Positions 33,633-42,884 of a DNA stretch of 64,000 bases are shown here, piece after piece. The notes beneath the pieces were generated by a model that was not told the origin of the DNA, made no database searches, and saw only the letters and a program-made list of their open reading frames with translations. Origin of the DNA: Brevibacterium aurantiacum (GTDB lineage: Bacteria; Actinomycetota; Actinomycetes; Actinomycetales; Brevibacteriaceae). Location: contig NZ_FXZB01000021.1 in assembly GCF_900169065.1 (NCBI RefSeq), positions 1 to 64,000 of the forward strand, written 5' to 3'. Position 1 is the stretch's first letter. Every line of letters starts with the position of its first letter. The position numbers and the translations under genes are program-made.

Positions 33633-34937
33633 TCAGAGCCTAGAGACGAATTCGAGCAGCTTCTCATCACTGCGCGGTGGGCCGACGATCTGCACCGACT
33701 CGGGTTTCGCCTGCTTGGCCGACCCAGGTGAGTTGGCCCCAGCTGCCATGCGGCTCTGGGCCTCCCCCACGGTTGCTCCGATCGGCAACGTCACTGCCGG
33801 CCACCCGAGAACGTTGAAAGGCAAGGAGTAGCGCATGAATTTCGCGGCAGACTCCGGTCCGAGCTCATCCCACGCAGCCACTTCACCGTCCATGGCAGGC
33901 GTGATGATGAAGTCAACGTCGTCGAAGAACGATTCGGCGGTAGCCCGAAGTTCTTCCAAGGAAGCCACATTGGACTGATACTCGGCCTCGGTGATGTTCT
34001 GGCCCGATAGGATCTTCGCCCAGACGCCTGGCTGGTATTGCTCGCCCTGGTCATCCAGGAACTGCTTGTGCAGAACATAGGCTTCATAGCGGCGCACAAT
34101 GTCATAGAAGTCGATCCCCCGCTCAATGAGCTCCGTCAGATAATCGACGTTCGCCGAGGTGGTCGTTGCCTTCCCCGATCCACTGAGATGTTCGCTCGCC
34201 CACGCTCGTACCCCCGCGGCCGATTCGTCTGCCGCGTTGAGTAGGCTCAGGTCGATCCTCGGCGTCTCTGCAGGTGAGGAGACTGCAGGACTTGCATCCG
34301 CCCCATTCCCAGAGATCACCCTGAAGGCTGCGGTGAGCAGCGGCAGGTCTCGTGCGAACAGGCCCACCGTGTCGAAGGACGGCGATAGTGGGAAGACCCC
34401 TTCGGCCGAGACTGTGCCGAAGGTCGGTTTGAACCCGATGACGCCCTGACAGGCGGCGGGCACTCTCACGGAACCTGCGGTGTCAGTTCCCAGCGCCAAC
34501 GGCACCACTCCGGCAGCAACGAGAGCTGCCGACCCCGAGCTTGACCCACCGGTGCACAGCGCGGGGTCAACCGGGTTGATGACTCGCCCGAAAGCACTCT
34601 CATCACCGAGGATGCCGTAGGAGTACTCCTGACAGTTCGTCTTCACCACCGGCAGCGCACCGGCGCGCTCCAAGAGACTCACCACCGGAGCCGATGCACT
34701 CGGGTCGGGTCCACTGCTGACGTTCGACCCCATCGTCGTGGGGAATCCAGCCACATCGATGACGTCCTTGACCGCGAAGGGAATGCCCTCGAGAGCTCGT
34801 GCTTCTTCACCGGCAGCGGCACGCTCCGCTGACTTCTTCTCAAGGGTGCGTGCGCGATCGCCCATCACCGAGGTGACGGCATTGAGGTCTCGACCGATTC
34901 CTTCGACTGCAGCCAGTGTCTGTTCGAGGCTCTGCAT
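33633..34937 (-). CDS. Amidase signature (AS) family hydrolase
   Basis: 434 residues from ATG 34937 (an ATG at 34985 adds 16). The Ser-cisSer-Lys triad is present: Lys in PFAVKDVIDVAGF, cis-Ser in TGGSSSGSAALVA, and nucleophile Ser in GTDTAGSVRVPA. Such enzymes hydrolyse amides, e.g. allophanate, aryl amides or Glu-tRNA-linked amide; length and the short C-terminus argue against GatA. It lies about 60 nt after the second amidase, likely the last gene of the MFS-carbamoylase-amidase set, though the gap allows its own promoter. Confidence 0.87.
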   Translation of the reverse strand: MQSLEQTLAAVEGIGRDLNAVTSVMGDRARTLEKKSAERAAAGEEARALEGIPFAVKDVIDVAGFPTTMGSNVSSGPDPSASAPVVSLLERAGALPVVKTNCQEYSYGILGDESAFGRVINPVDPALCTGGSSSGSAALVAAGVVPLALGTDTAGSVRVPAACQGVIGFKPTFGTVSAEGVFPLSPSFDTVGLFARDLPLLTAAFRVISGNGADASPAVSSPAETPRIDLSLLNAADESAAGVRAWASEHLSGSGKATTTSANVDYLTELIERGIDFYDIVRRYEAYVLHKQFLDDQGEQYQPGVWAKILSGQNITEAEYQSNVASLEELRATAESFFDDVDFIITPAMDGEVAAWDELGPESAAKFMRYSLPFNVLGWPAVTLPIGATVGEAQSRMAAGANSPGSAKQAKPESVQIVGPPRSDEKLLEFVSRL

Positions 34938-35042
34938 TGAACCCTGCTCCCCTTGCGCTCCGTTGGTTTCGCCCACGCTCCTCATCGTGACAGAAGGCTG
35001 AGCGACGTGTCAGACGACATGCTGCTCAGCCGTGGCAAGCAA

Positions 35043-36560
35043 TCACCCTGGTGCGATCCCCGTCCACGGCACCAGCTGCTCGACTGCAGCGGCGACGTCG
35101 AAGGCCGTGCGGTCGTCGAAGGGATGGGCGATGATCTGTAGGCCCGTCGGGATTCCGCAGTCGGCCATGCCGGAGGGCACGTTGACGATCGGCACCCGGT
35201 TGCAGATGTTGAAGGGCATCGTCATGTGCGACTGCCAATAGTGCTCGAGCCGCACTCCCCCGCCGTCGCCGCCAGCGCCATTACCAGCACCGACTTCTTC
35301 CCGGCCCACACCGTTCGAGTCGATCGTGATCCCGTCGAGGTAGCTGGCATCGGCTTCGAGTCCTGCCACCGCCGAGGTGGGGGCCAGGAGGACATCGAAT
35401 CTCTCCATTGCGGTCGCAAGTTCCGCCTGGATCTGCGCCTCAGCGGCCAGCCCTTCGTAGAACGTATGACGGCTGGCGACCGCCTCGGCGTCGGCCATGA
35501 TCTGGAGCGTGTAGTCGGCCAGCGTGTCCTCGTGCCCGCGCGTCGCGGCCCGCATCGCGGGGGCGAGGATATTGCCGAAGTGCGTGAACGCGGTTTCGAA
35601 GATCCGCTCCGCCGTCCACGGCAGTTCGACCTCTTCGACAATTGCCCCCGCAGCCTCGAGCGCCGAGGCGACCGCCCGGGTATTGGCGATGATGTCCTCA
35701 CCGACGGGGAAGTCACCCAGGCGCAGGCAGAGAGCGATCCGCTTCCCCTTCAACCCTTCGACCACCTCGGCGGAGGTGGCATCGAAGCCGTCGAGGAAAC
35801 CGGGTGAGGTGATGGTGGCGTGGTCGCTGGGATCGACGCCGACCATCACCCGGGCAAGCAGAGCGGTGTCGGCGACGGTGCGCGCCATCGGTCCGTCCCC
35901 TCGGTACCAGTCGGCGGCCAAGGGCTGGACGCCGGGAATCCGACCATAGGGTGCCTTGAATCCGACGGTGCCGGTGAACGCGGCGGGCAGCCGGGTCGAT
36001 CCGGCGATGTCCGAGGCTGTGGCCAGGGGCGCGAAGCCCGCCGCCAGCGCCGCGCCCGAGCCGCCCGAGGACCCGCCGGGTGAGAGTTCAGGGTTCCACG
36101 GCTTGCGGGTCACGCCCCACATCGGGGAATGGGTGACCGTCGCGCAGCTGAGTTCCGGCGAGGTCGCTCGGGCATGGACGAACCCTCCGGCTGCGCGGAT
36201 GCGGGCGATGATCGCCCCGTCTGCTCCGGCCACGGTGTCGCGTTCGTGGATGAGCCCCTGGGTCAGCGTCCGCCCGGCGATCGCGTGCTTCTCCTTGGCG
36301 ATCACGGGCAGGCCGAGCAATGGCCGGGCGGCGGCCGCCTCGGTGAGCTCATCATTCGATGCGTGTGCGTAGAAGCCTTCGGCCTCCCTCGCCGAGGTGA
36401 CCGCCTCCTCCACGACCTCCGTGACCGCATTGATGCGCTCGTCCTCGGACGTGATCCGTCCGATCTGGGAGGTGAGGTATTCGACCGGGGAGAGGTCCTT
36501 CGACCGAAACTTCGACAGTGCCTCGGTCGCGGAAAGTGCCCAGGTTTCGGTGTTGGTCAT
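35043..36560 (-). CDS. Amidase signature (AS) family hydrolase
   Basis: 505 residues from ATG 36560, which overlaps the upstream TGA (ATGA). Catalytic residues: Lys in LPVIAKEKHAIAG, cis-Ser in SPGGSSGGSGAA, Ser in ASDIAGSTRLPA. It resembles amidases of the 6-aminohexanoate/mandelamide type more than GatA. A Gly-rich insertion (GAGNGAGGDGGG) lies near the C-terminus. Tight coupling to the M20 hydrolase suggests successive hydrolysis of one substrate that carries both ureido and amide bonds. Confidence 0.88.
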   Translation of the reverse strand: MTNTETWALSATEALSKFRSKDLSPVEYLTSQIGRITSEDERINAVTEVVEEAVTSAREAEGFYAHASNDELTEAAAARPLLGLPVIAKEKHAIAGRTLTQGLIHERDTVAGADGAIIARIRAAGGFVHARATSPELSCATVTHSPMWGVTRKPWNPELSPGGSSGGSGAALAAGFAPLATASDIAGSTRLPAAFTGTVGFKAPYGRIPGVQPLAADWYRGDGPMARTVADTALLARVMVGVDPSDHATITSPGFLDGFDATSAEVVEGLKGKRIALCLRLGDFPVGEDIIANTRAVASALEAAGAIVEEVELPWTAERIFETAFTHFGNILAPAMRAATRGHEDTLADYTLQIMADAEAVASRHTFYEGLAAEAQIQAELATAMERFDVLLAPTSAVAGLEADASYLDGITIDSNGVGREEVGAGNGAGGDGGGVRLEHYWQSHMTMPFNICNRVPIVNVPSGMADCGIPTGLQIIAHPFDDRTAFDVAAAVEQLVPWTGIAPG

Positions 36561-37897
36561 GCGCGTGCCTCGGCGACGGATTTCCCGACCCACACTTCAC
36601 CCTCGCGGTCCTCACTGAGTTCACCGTTGACCAACTCCGTGGCGACGTTAGTGAGGACACCGAGGCCGCGGATCATGTCCTCGTCCGTAGTGAACTCGCG
36701 TTCGCAGTGGGAGACGCCGTCGACGCTGGGCACGAACATCATCACGGCGGGCACCCTGTGGTTCATGGCCACAGAGTCGTGGCCGGCCATGGTCTCGAGG
36801 CGACGGATCGACAGCCCCTCATTGGCCACGGCCTTCTCAGCCAGCTCGACACCGGTCTCCGGGAAATAGAGCTTGCCGCGGACGTCGAAGTCCTCAACCT
36901 TAATCGTGATGTCATGCTCCAGGGCGATGCTCGCGATCTGCTGGTGCAGGGTATCCCGGGCGGCCTTGACGATGTCCGGATCGGAGGACCGGAGGTCGGC
37001 GACCATGTGCACGCGGCGGGGGACGACGATGGGTGAGTTGGGTTCGACGACGTGCTGGCCGACCGAGGACATGAGTGCTTCGTCGGCGAACTCGTTGACC
37101 ACGTCGGCGACGGCGAGGACGATCTTTGCGCCTGCGACGAGGGCGTCGTGGCGATCGGCCATGGCGGTGGCGCCGGTGTGGGACTGTTCGCCGAGGACGT
37201 CGATGTCGAGCTTCTGCGTGTACCAGCTGGATTCGACGACGCCGATGTTCGTGGCCTCACGCTCGAGTATGCGGCCCTGTTCGATGTGGATCTCGGCGTA
37301 GGAGATCGCCTCGGGTGGGGCGTCGGTGCCGTTGTAGCCGATTGCGGCGAGCGCCTCGGCGACTGACGTGCCTTCGAGGTCTTGGACGGCGAGCATCTCG
37401 TCGAGGTCGAAGAGTCCGGCGTAGACGGAGCTGCCCATGATGGACGGGGCGAAGCGTCCGCCTTCCTCGTTGAACCAGTTGACCACGGCGATATTGAATC
37501 GGGGCTTCTGCCCGGATTCGGCGACGTTCTCTTTGACCCGCAGGGCTGCGAAGAGGGCTGCGATGACTCCGTAGGCACCGTCGAAGCGACCGCCCAGAGG
37601 CTGGGAGTCCAGGTGTGAACCGATGAGGACGTAGGGGGCGTCGGGGACGAGTTCGAGGCAGACGAACATGTTGCCGATCGCATCCACGCGAACCTCGAAG
37701 CCGTTGCCTTCGGCCCAGCCGCGCATCCAGTCACGGCTCTGCTTGTCCTCGAGAGTCAGTGCCTGCCGGTCGACGCCGTCGTTGTCGGTGGCGCCGAATG
37801 TGGCGACGTGGTGGAAGTCGGTGAGGAAGGCAGCGTCGCTGGACGCTGCCGCAGACGATGAGGCTGCGGTCGAAGTTCCGGGGGATGCTGTGGTCAT
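36557..37897 (-). CDS. M20-family N-carbamoyl amino acid amidohydrolase / beta-ureidopropionase-like
   Basis: 446 residues. The zinc-binding residues lie in IGSHLDSQPLGGRFDGAYGV, NWFNEEGGRFAPS, YAEIHIEQG, and MAGHDSVAMN. GEQSHTGATAMADRHDA matches the lid-domain substrate loop of hydantoinase/carbamoylase enzymes. It should release CO2 and ammonia from an N-carbamoyl amino acid or act on a related amide. It follows the MFS gene and overlaps the amidase start, so it is an operon member. It is a different subtype from the M20 gene in the hut operon. Confidence 0.87.
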   Translation of the reverse strand: MTTASPGTSTAASSSAAASSDAAFLTDFHHVATFGATDNDGVDRQALTLEDKQSRDWMRGWAEGNGFEVRVDAIGNMFVCLELVPDAPYVLIGSHLDSQPLGGRFDGAYGVIAALFAALRVKENVAESGQKPRFNIAVVNWFNEEGGRFAPSIMGSSVYAGLFDLDEMLAVQDLEGTSVAEALAAIGYNGTDAPPEAISYAEIHIEQGRILEREATNIGVVESSWYTQKLDIDVLGEQSHTGATAMADRHDALVAGAKIVLAVADVVNEFADEALMSSVGQHVVEPNSPIVVPRRVHMVADLRSSDPDIVKAARDTLHQQIASIALEHDITIKVEDFDVRGKLYFPETGVELAEKAVANEGLSIRRLETMAGHDSVAMNHRVPAVMMFVPSVDGVSHCEREFTTDEDMIRGLGVLTNVATELVNGELSEDREGEVWVGKSVAEARA

Positions 37898-37964
37898 GGT
37901 GCGTCTCTTTCTCTTGCGAGTCTGGTGCTGAAGTGGGATTCGGATCGCCGAGGTGGCCCGGCGG

Positions 37965-39284
37965 TCACCCCAGCCGGCCCCGGGTCTCGGGGAGGCGGGT
38001 GACGAAGATGAGGACGAGGACGATCACCGCGCAGATGGTCATGTAGAACCCTGGTGCGGTGTTGACGCCGGTGATGTCGACGAGCCAGGTGCCGACGAAC
38101 GGAGCGGTTCCGCCGAGGATGGCGTAGGAGATGTTGTAGCTGATCGCTGCCGAGGTGAAACGGGTCTTCGTGGAGAAGCGCTCACAGAAGAAGGTGTAGC
38201 AGCCTCCGCCGTAGCAGCACAGGGAGATGACGAAGATCGTCTGTCCGAGGAACGCCAGGCCCATGTTGCCGCTGGTGACCAGGCCGAATGCGGGGATCGA
38301 TGTGATGGCCAGGAGGATGGAGCCGGCGATGAGCATGGGTTTGCGTCCGACTCTGTCGCCGATGGCTCCGGCGATGGGAAGGAAGATCGTGTAACTGGCC
38401 ATGGCGATGGCATTCGTCAGCAGTGATTGTTCGCGGGTGAGGTCGCCGGTGGTCTGGATGTAGGTGACGAAGTAGGCCGAGAGCATGTAGAAGCCCAGGG
38501 CGGTGAGTCCGAGGACGAAGAAGACCTGAAGCATGCCCACCGAGTTCTCGCGGAAGGAGTCGCGGATCGGGCTGAACTCCTTGGGGCGTTCGGCCGCGGT
38601 CTTCTTGAACAGATCGGACTCGTCGGTGCGCGAGCGGATCCAGAGACCGACGGCCGAGAGCGGCAGAGCCAAGAGGAAGGGAATGCGCCAGCCCCAGGAG
38701 TCGAAGGACGCGTCGCTCATCACAGTCGAGAGCAGCAGAATGAGGCCGCCGGCGAAGACAGAGGGCAGAGCAGTGGCGGCCAGGGTGATGTTGATCCACA
38801 GTCCGCGCTTGCCCACCGGTGCGTGCTCGTAGACGAAGGAGGGTCCGCCGACCGATTCGCCGCCAGCGGAGAAGCCCTGGCCCAGTCGGGCGAGGATGAG
38901 CAGGATGGGCGCGAACCAGCCGATCTGGTCGAAGCCCGGCAGAATGCCGATCAGCGCGGTGCAGATGCCGACGAGGAAGATCGTGACGGTCAGAGTCTTG
39001 CGCCTGCCCACCTTGTCGCCGAGGGCACCGAAGAACAGTCCGCCCAGGGGCCGCATGACGAAGGCGACGCCGAAGGTGGCGAAGATGACGAGCAGGCCGG
39101 TGACCCGGTCGCCGTCGGGGAAGAAGTACTCGGAGAGGATGACGGCCGAGAGGCCGTAGAGCGTGAAGTCGTAGAACTCGACGAACTGGCCGATGCTGCC
39201 GCCGACGAGCACCTTTTTCTGCATGCTCGTGGTCTTGCCGGTCGGTTCCCGTGACGTCGTCGCCACCGGTTGTGTTGCGGCCAT
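37965..39284 (-). CDS. MFS transporter, metabolite:H+ symporter (MHS) type
   Basis: 439 residues, 12 helices. MHS hallmarks: FVEFYDFTLYG in helix 1, RPLGGLFFGALGDKVGRRKTL between helices 2 and 3, and RLGQGFSAGGESVGG in helix 5. The family includes ShiA, ProP and KgtP, importing organic acids or betaines with protons. AGGGAG precedes the ATG. It heads the operon with the carbamoylase and amidases and probably imports their substrate. An AACAATTGTT palindrome (39317-39326) lies 33 nt upstream. Confidence 0.87.
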   Translation of the reverse strand: MAATQPVATTSREPTGKTTSMQKKVLVGGSIGQFVEFYDFTLYGLSAVILSEYFFPDGDRVTGLLVIFATFGVAFVMRPLGGLFFGALGDKVGRRKTLTVTIFLVGICTALIGILPGFDQIGWFAPILLILARLGQGFSAGGESVGGPSFVYEHAPVGKRGLWINITLAATALPSVFAGGLILLLSTVMSDASFDSWGWRIPFLLALPLSAVGLWIRSRTDESDLFKKTAAERPKEFSPIRDSFRENSVGMLQVFFVLGLTALGFYMLSAYFVTYIQTTGDLTREQSLLTNAIAMASYTIFLPIAGAIGDRVGRKPMLIAGSILLAITSIPAFGLVTSGNMGLAFLGQTIFVISLCCYGGGCYTFFCERFSTKTRFTSAAISYNISYAILGGTAPFVGTWLVDITGVNTAPGFYMTICAVIVLVLIFVTRLPETRGRLG

Positions 39285-39316
39285 GAGTTCTCCCTCGCCG
39301 TATCCGTAAGTGTGGG

Positions 39317-39326
39317 AACAATTGTT
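39317..39326 (-). promoter_or_regulatory. Candidate operator upstream of the MHS transporter
   Basis: AACAATTGTT is a perfect palindrome in the 93-bp gap between the LysR gene stop and the MFS start. The LysR regulator next door is the obvious candidate binder; short palindromes occur by chance, so this is tentative. Confidence 0.35.
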
Positions 39327-39377
39327 ACCTGGACCACGCCATCAGTCCAACAGATACTTTCTAAGCCCGGGATCAAT

Positions 39378-40316
39378 TCAATCTATGAGTGGCTCTTCGC
39401 TCTCATTCGAACCGAGGATCTCCCGCGTCAGTTCGCTGAATGCGCGGGCCCGTCTGCTCAGGCGCACGTCTTTGGGCCAGATCATGGCGAGGTCGATGCT
39501 GGGGAAGTCATCGAGCAGCGGCACGTCGACGGTCTTCGATCCGATGTAGGTTCCCGAGGACACGGACTGGCTCAGCAGCGAATACCCGTGCCCCATCGCG
39601 ACGAAGGATCGCACGGTCTCGTAGCCGGCGAAGCTGTGTCGCACGTTCGGAGCGATCCCGGCGATGCGGAAGAGCTCGTCGTAGTACTGCCGTGAGAACG
39701 GAAGATCGAGCTGGATGTAGTTCTCCTCTGCCAGCTCGCTCAGATGGATGGGTCGCGGCCCATCAGCTCCCCCGCCGAGGCGGTGCTCCAGGGAGACGAG
39801 GGCGTGCGGCCGGACGACGTCGATGAGGTAGGTATCGAAGCGTTCGGTCAGTCCCAGCGTGTAGGTCAGTGCGATATCGCATTCCCCGGCGATGACCGCG
39901 GTGTGCAGTTCATGGAGGTCGGCTTCGAAGTAATTGACTCTCACGTCGGGGTAGCGTTTCTCGAACTCCGCGTGGATGAGCGGCAGTCGGGTCGGGGCGA
40001 TGGGCGAGAAGACCCCGACCGTGAGATTGCCGCTCAGCGACTGGGCCAGTCCGTGCGCGGTCTCTCCCAGAGCGTCGGAGGATTCGAGGAATGGATTGAC
40101 CTCGAAGAGGAAGCGTCTGCCTGCGGGTGAGAGCACCACGGAACGATTCTTCTGGCGGATGAACAGGTCGATGCCCAGGGTCCGCTCGAGCTGGGCCATG
40201 GCCGTCGAGATCGCCGACTGGGTGACGTTGAGATGCTTGGCCGCCTCGGTCATGTTCTCCCTGCGGGCAACTTCTTGGAAGTACCGGAGTTGGACGAGAG
40301 TGAAGTCGAGGGCCAT
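39378..40316 (-). CDS. LysR-family transcriptional regulator
   Basis: 312 residues from ATG 40316 (an ATG at 40349 would add 11). The N-terminal winged HTH is LVQLRYFQEVARRENMTEAAKHLNVTQSAISTAMAQLERTLGIDLFIRQ. The effector-binding domain begins at LTVGVFSPIAPTRLPLIHAEFEKRYPDVRVNYFE. It lies directly upstream of the MHS transporter on the same strand and probably controls that operon in response to an amide, ureido compound or product. Confidence 0.87.
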   Translation of the reverse strand: MALDFTLVQLRYFQEVARRENMTEAAKHLNVTQSAISTAMAQLERTLGIDLFIRQKNRSVVLSPAGRRFLFEVNPFLESSDALGETAHGLAQSLSGNLTVGVFSPIAPTRLPLIHAEFEKRYPDVRVNYFEADLHELHTAVIAGECDIALTYTLGLTERFDTYLIDVVRPHALVSLEHRLGGGADGPRPIHLSELAEENYIQLDLPFSRQYYDELFRIAGIAPNVRHSFAGYETVRSFVAMGHGYSLLSQSVSSGTYIGSKTVDVPLLDDFPSIDLAMIWPKDVRLSRRARAFSELTREILGSNESEEPLID

Positions 40317-40412
40317 AGACGCAATCATCCCACTCGACGGCACAGACACCTCTCAATCGGTGCACGGCCAATGGAATGTCTCTTCAGGGGGTCGAGGAAA
40401 TAGACTTGCATC

Positions 40413-41336
40413 GTGCTTGCCAACCTTGCGGTCGATGACCTGCCCACGCTGCCCCACGACATTCTGGCCTCCATCCCGAGTCCGAGCGTCTCCAGCTTCC
40501 ACTTGGGCCCCCTGACGATCCACTTCTACGCGCTGTGCATCCTCGCCGGCATCGTCATCGCCATCGTGCTGACCAACCACCGGCTGGTCAAGCGCGGCGT
40601 GCCCGATTGGGAGGTCCTCGACATTGCGACCTTGGCCGTCCCCATGGCCATCGTCGGCGCACGGATCTATCACGTCATCACCCATTACACGGACTACTTC
40701 GGCCCTGGGCGCAATCCGTGGAACCCTTTCGAGCCCGGTTCCGTGTGGGCGATCTGGGAGGGCGGAATCGCCATCTTCGGTTCGCTGATCGGCGGCACCC
40801 TGGGCGCGCTGATCATGTGTCGCCGGCTCAACATCAGACTCTCAACGCTCCTCGATGCCATCGCCCCCGGGCTGATTCTCGCCCAGGCCTGCGGACGATT
40901 CGGCAACTGGTTCAACCAGGAGCTTTTCGGTCAGCCGACGACTCTGCCCTGGGGTCTGGAGATCGATCCGAACAATTCGGCCTTCCCTCCAGGACTGCCC
41001 GTCGACACTCTCTTCCACCCCACGTTCCTCTACGAAGTGGTGTGGAACAGCCTGGGCGCGCTGGTCCTGATGTGGCTGGGACGCCACGTGTTCTTCCAGT
41101 GGGGACGCCTCTTCGGCATGTATCTCGTCTGGTACGGCGCCGGCCGCATCGTGTGGGAGTCCATCCGTCTCGACCCCAGCTTCGTCGTCCTCGGCCTGCG
41201 CACCAACGTATGGGCAGCGATCGGCGCTGTTGCCCTGGGTCTCCTCATCATCGGAGTCCAAAGGCTGCGCCACCCCGAGCCCGAGGAGTCTCCGTTCATC
41301 AAGGGCCGGGAAGTTGAGCCGGAACCCGCGGACTGA
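40413..41336 (+). CDS. lgt: Prolipoprotein diacylglyceryl transferase
   Basis: 307 residues, seven membrane helices. It transfers diacylglycerol from phosphatidylglycerol to the lipobox Cys of preprolipoproteins. Recognisable are GPLTIHFYALCILAGI with the conserved His, ARIYHVITHY, EGGIAIFGSLIGG, and the Lgt signature ACGRFGNWFNQELFG. The GTG start is 6 nt after TAGACT (40401-40406), so it is probably leaderless. An acidic C-terminal tail (EPEESPFIKGREVEPEPAD) is usual in actinobacteria. Three tandem repeats follow. Confidence 0.95.
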   Translation: MLANLAVDDLPTLPHDILASIPSPSVSSFHLGPLTIHFYALCILAGIVIAIVLTNHRLVKRGVPDWEVLDIATLAVPMAIVGARIYHVITHYTDYFGPGRNPWNPFEPGSVWAIWEGGIAIFGSLIGGTLGALIMCRRLNIRLSTLLDAIAPGLILAQACGRFGNWFNQELFGQPTTLPWGLEIDPNNSAFPPGLPVDTLFHPTFLYEVVWNSLGALVLMWLGRHVFFQWGRLFGMYLVWYGAGRIVWESIRLDPSFVVLGLRTNVWAAIGAVALGLLIIGVQRLRHPEPEESPFIKGREVEPEPAD

Positions 41337-41387
41337 GCAGATCTCGCAGAACCCGGCCGACGACGGGCCTCGCCCATATCACTGCGT

Positions 41388-41456
41388 ACTGCAGACCCCC
41401 GTCATAGTGGACTGCAGACCCCCGTCATAGTGGACTGCAGACCCCCGTCATAGTGG
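41388..41456. repeat. Three exact tandem copies of a 23-bp unit
   Basis: Unit ACTGCAGACCCCCGTCATAG-TGG at 41388-41410, 41411-41433 and 41434-41456, 100% identical. Each unit contains CCGTCATAGTGG, which is complementary to a single copy at 41493-41506. Confidence 0.9.
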
Positions 41457-41506
41457 ACGCGCGTTCGACCCAAGGCGATTTTTCGCACGCGAGTCCACTA
41501 TGACGG
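41445..41506 (+). terminator. Hairpin formed by the last repeat unit downstream of lgt
   Basis: CCGTCATAGTGGAC (41445-41458) pairs perfectly with GTCCACTATGACGG (41493-41506); the loop contains a further CGCG pairing and GATTTTT. The two preceding repeat units could also pair with the same right arm, giving alternative structures. Confidence 0.6.
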
Positions 41507-41661
41507 ATTGCGGGAAGGCCCGGGACGCCGTGCGCCGTGCGCACACCCCGTGCACACACGCCGTGCGCCTGCGCTGATGCGCCCGCTGGAGCGCCGGCAT
41601 TGCTGCACCCGCTGCAGCGCCCGGCTGTTGCGCCTGCGGTGTTGCGCCTCGAGCAGAGACA

Positions 41662-41682
41662 GGAGCGAGGACTCCTCGCTCC
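41662..41682 (-). terminator. Terminator of the aminotransferase gene
   Basis: GGAGCGAGG (41662-41670) and CCTCGCTCC (41674-41682), 9-bp stem with a 3-nt loop, 5 nt beyond the aminotransferase stop. Confidence 0.65.
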
Positions 41683-41687
41683 GGCCC

Positions 41688-42884
41688 TTACCCCTGCGCC
41701 AGCCAGTCGCGCAGCTTACCCAGGCCCTCGGTGATGTCGTTCTCGCCGATGCCCGAGTAGGCGAGGCGGATGTAACTCCGGTCTTCCCAGTCCTGCCGTC
41801 TGCCGAAGTGCTCGCGGGTGCAGAAGGAGACTCCCGTGTTGTGCAGGGCTTCGGTGGAGAACTCGGACAACGTCGCGATCCCCTTGGCTTCCATCGCCTC
41901 GGTGACATCAGGGAATACATAGAACGTCGAGCCGGGAACGGCCACGCTCATGCCTGGGATTGAGTTGATGATCGAGCATGTGGCGTCGCGACGTTTGCGC
42001 AGCACCTCGAGCATCCGACCAACTTCGTCCTGCGGTCCCTGCAGAGCGGCGATGCCTGCCCACTGGACGTAATGGGTGGTGCACGATTCGTCGTTGGTGT
42101 TCAACGTCGACATCACCTCGGCGATCTCACGCGGGGCGACCGCGCAGCCCAACCGTGACCCGGTCATCGCGAATTTCTTGCTGAATGTGTAGAGGATGAC
42201 GGTGCGCTCACGCATGCCCTCAAGTGCGGCGATGGACTTCGACCGACCCTTGTAGCGCATCTCGAAATAGGCCTCGTCAGAGAGGACCCAGAGGTCGAAC
42301 TCCTGTGCGATCGCTGCAATTGCTTCGCGTTCGGCCTCGGTCGATTCCGCCGAGATCGGGTTCTGCAGGTCGTTGTAGATGATGGCTACGGTCTTGTCAT
42401 CGATGGAGGCCCGCAGGTGGTCGAGGTCGATGGCGAACCCGTCGGCGGTGGGCACATACCGGTAGGGAAGCGCGTTTCCGCCGAGGTACTCGATCTGGGA
42501 TTCGTAGATTGGGAACCCGGGGCTGGGGTAGAGGACGCCGTCGCCGGGGTCCATGACGACCTGGAGGAATTTCGTGATCACCGGCTTGCCACCGGTCGTG
42601 ACGACCACCTCGGCGGGGTCGATCGTCACGCCACGTCGTTTCCCGATATCGTCAGCCAGTGCCGCGCGCAGCTCCGGAATTCCGGGGCCGGGGCAGTAGC
42701 CGGTCTTGCCGTCCCGGATCGCCTTGTCCATCGCCTCGACGATGTGGGGCGCCATGGGGAAATTGAGATCGCCGAGGTGGAAGGGATAGACCTCATTGCC
42801 GCGGGCTTTCCATTCGGCGGCGTCCTGGGCGACCCGGAACGAGGTCTCGGTGCCCAGATTGCCAAGGCGTTGAGCGGTCTTCAT
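41688..42884 (-). CDS. PLP-dependent class I/II aminotransferase
   Basis: 398 residues from ATG 42884, with GAAGGAG 8 nt upstream. Fold type I signatures: GKTGYCPGPGIPELRAALAD, TGGKPVITKFLQ, NDLQNPISAEST, LSDEAYFEMRYKG, and the Schiff-base Lys in YTFSKKFAMTGSRLG. It has the aspartate-aminotransferase-like arrangement, but amino donor and acceptor are unknown. The usual NPxNPTG is replaced by NDLQNPISA. It stands alone, divergent from the GNAT gene. Confidence 0.88.
   Translation of the reverse strand: MKTAQRLGNLGTETSFRVAQDAAEWKARGNEVYPFHLGDLNFPMAPHIVEAMDKAIRDGKTGYCPGPGIPELRAALADDIGKRRGVTIDPAEVVVTTGGKPVITKFLQVVMDPGDGVLYPSPGFPIYESQIEYLGGNALPYRYVPTADGFAIDLDHLRASIDDKTVAIIYNDLQNPISAESTEAEREAIAAIAQEFDLWVLSDEAYFEMRYKGRSKSIAALEGMRERTVILYTFSKKFAMTGSRLGCAVAPREIAEVMSTLNTNDESCTTHYVQWAGIAALQGPQDEVGRMLEVLRKRRDATCSIINSIPGMSVAVPGSTFYVFPDVTEAMEAKGIATLSEFSTEALHNTGVSFCTREHFGRRQDWEDRSYIRLAYSGIGENDITEGLGKLRDWLAQG

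Larger units (their letters stand above)
41337..41687. other. Repeat-rich intergenic region after lgt
   Basis: 351 bp. It holds three 23-bp tandem repeats, a hairpin using the last of them, a GC-rich low-complexity stretch of GTGCGC/TTGCGCC words (about 41523-41650), and the aminotransferase terminator. No gene is supported. Confidence 0.6.

Noticed and set aside
35043-36560. GatA subunit of the tRNA amidotransferase
   Set aside because: The AS-family triad is present, but no gatB or gatC is adjacent and the gene is coupled to a carbamoylase and transporter.
41388-41456. CRISPR-like repeats after lgt
   Set aside because: The 23-bp units are directly adjacent with no spacers, there are only three, and no cas genes are present.
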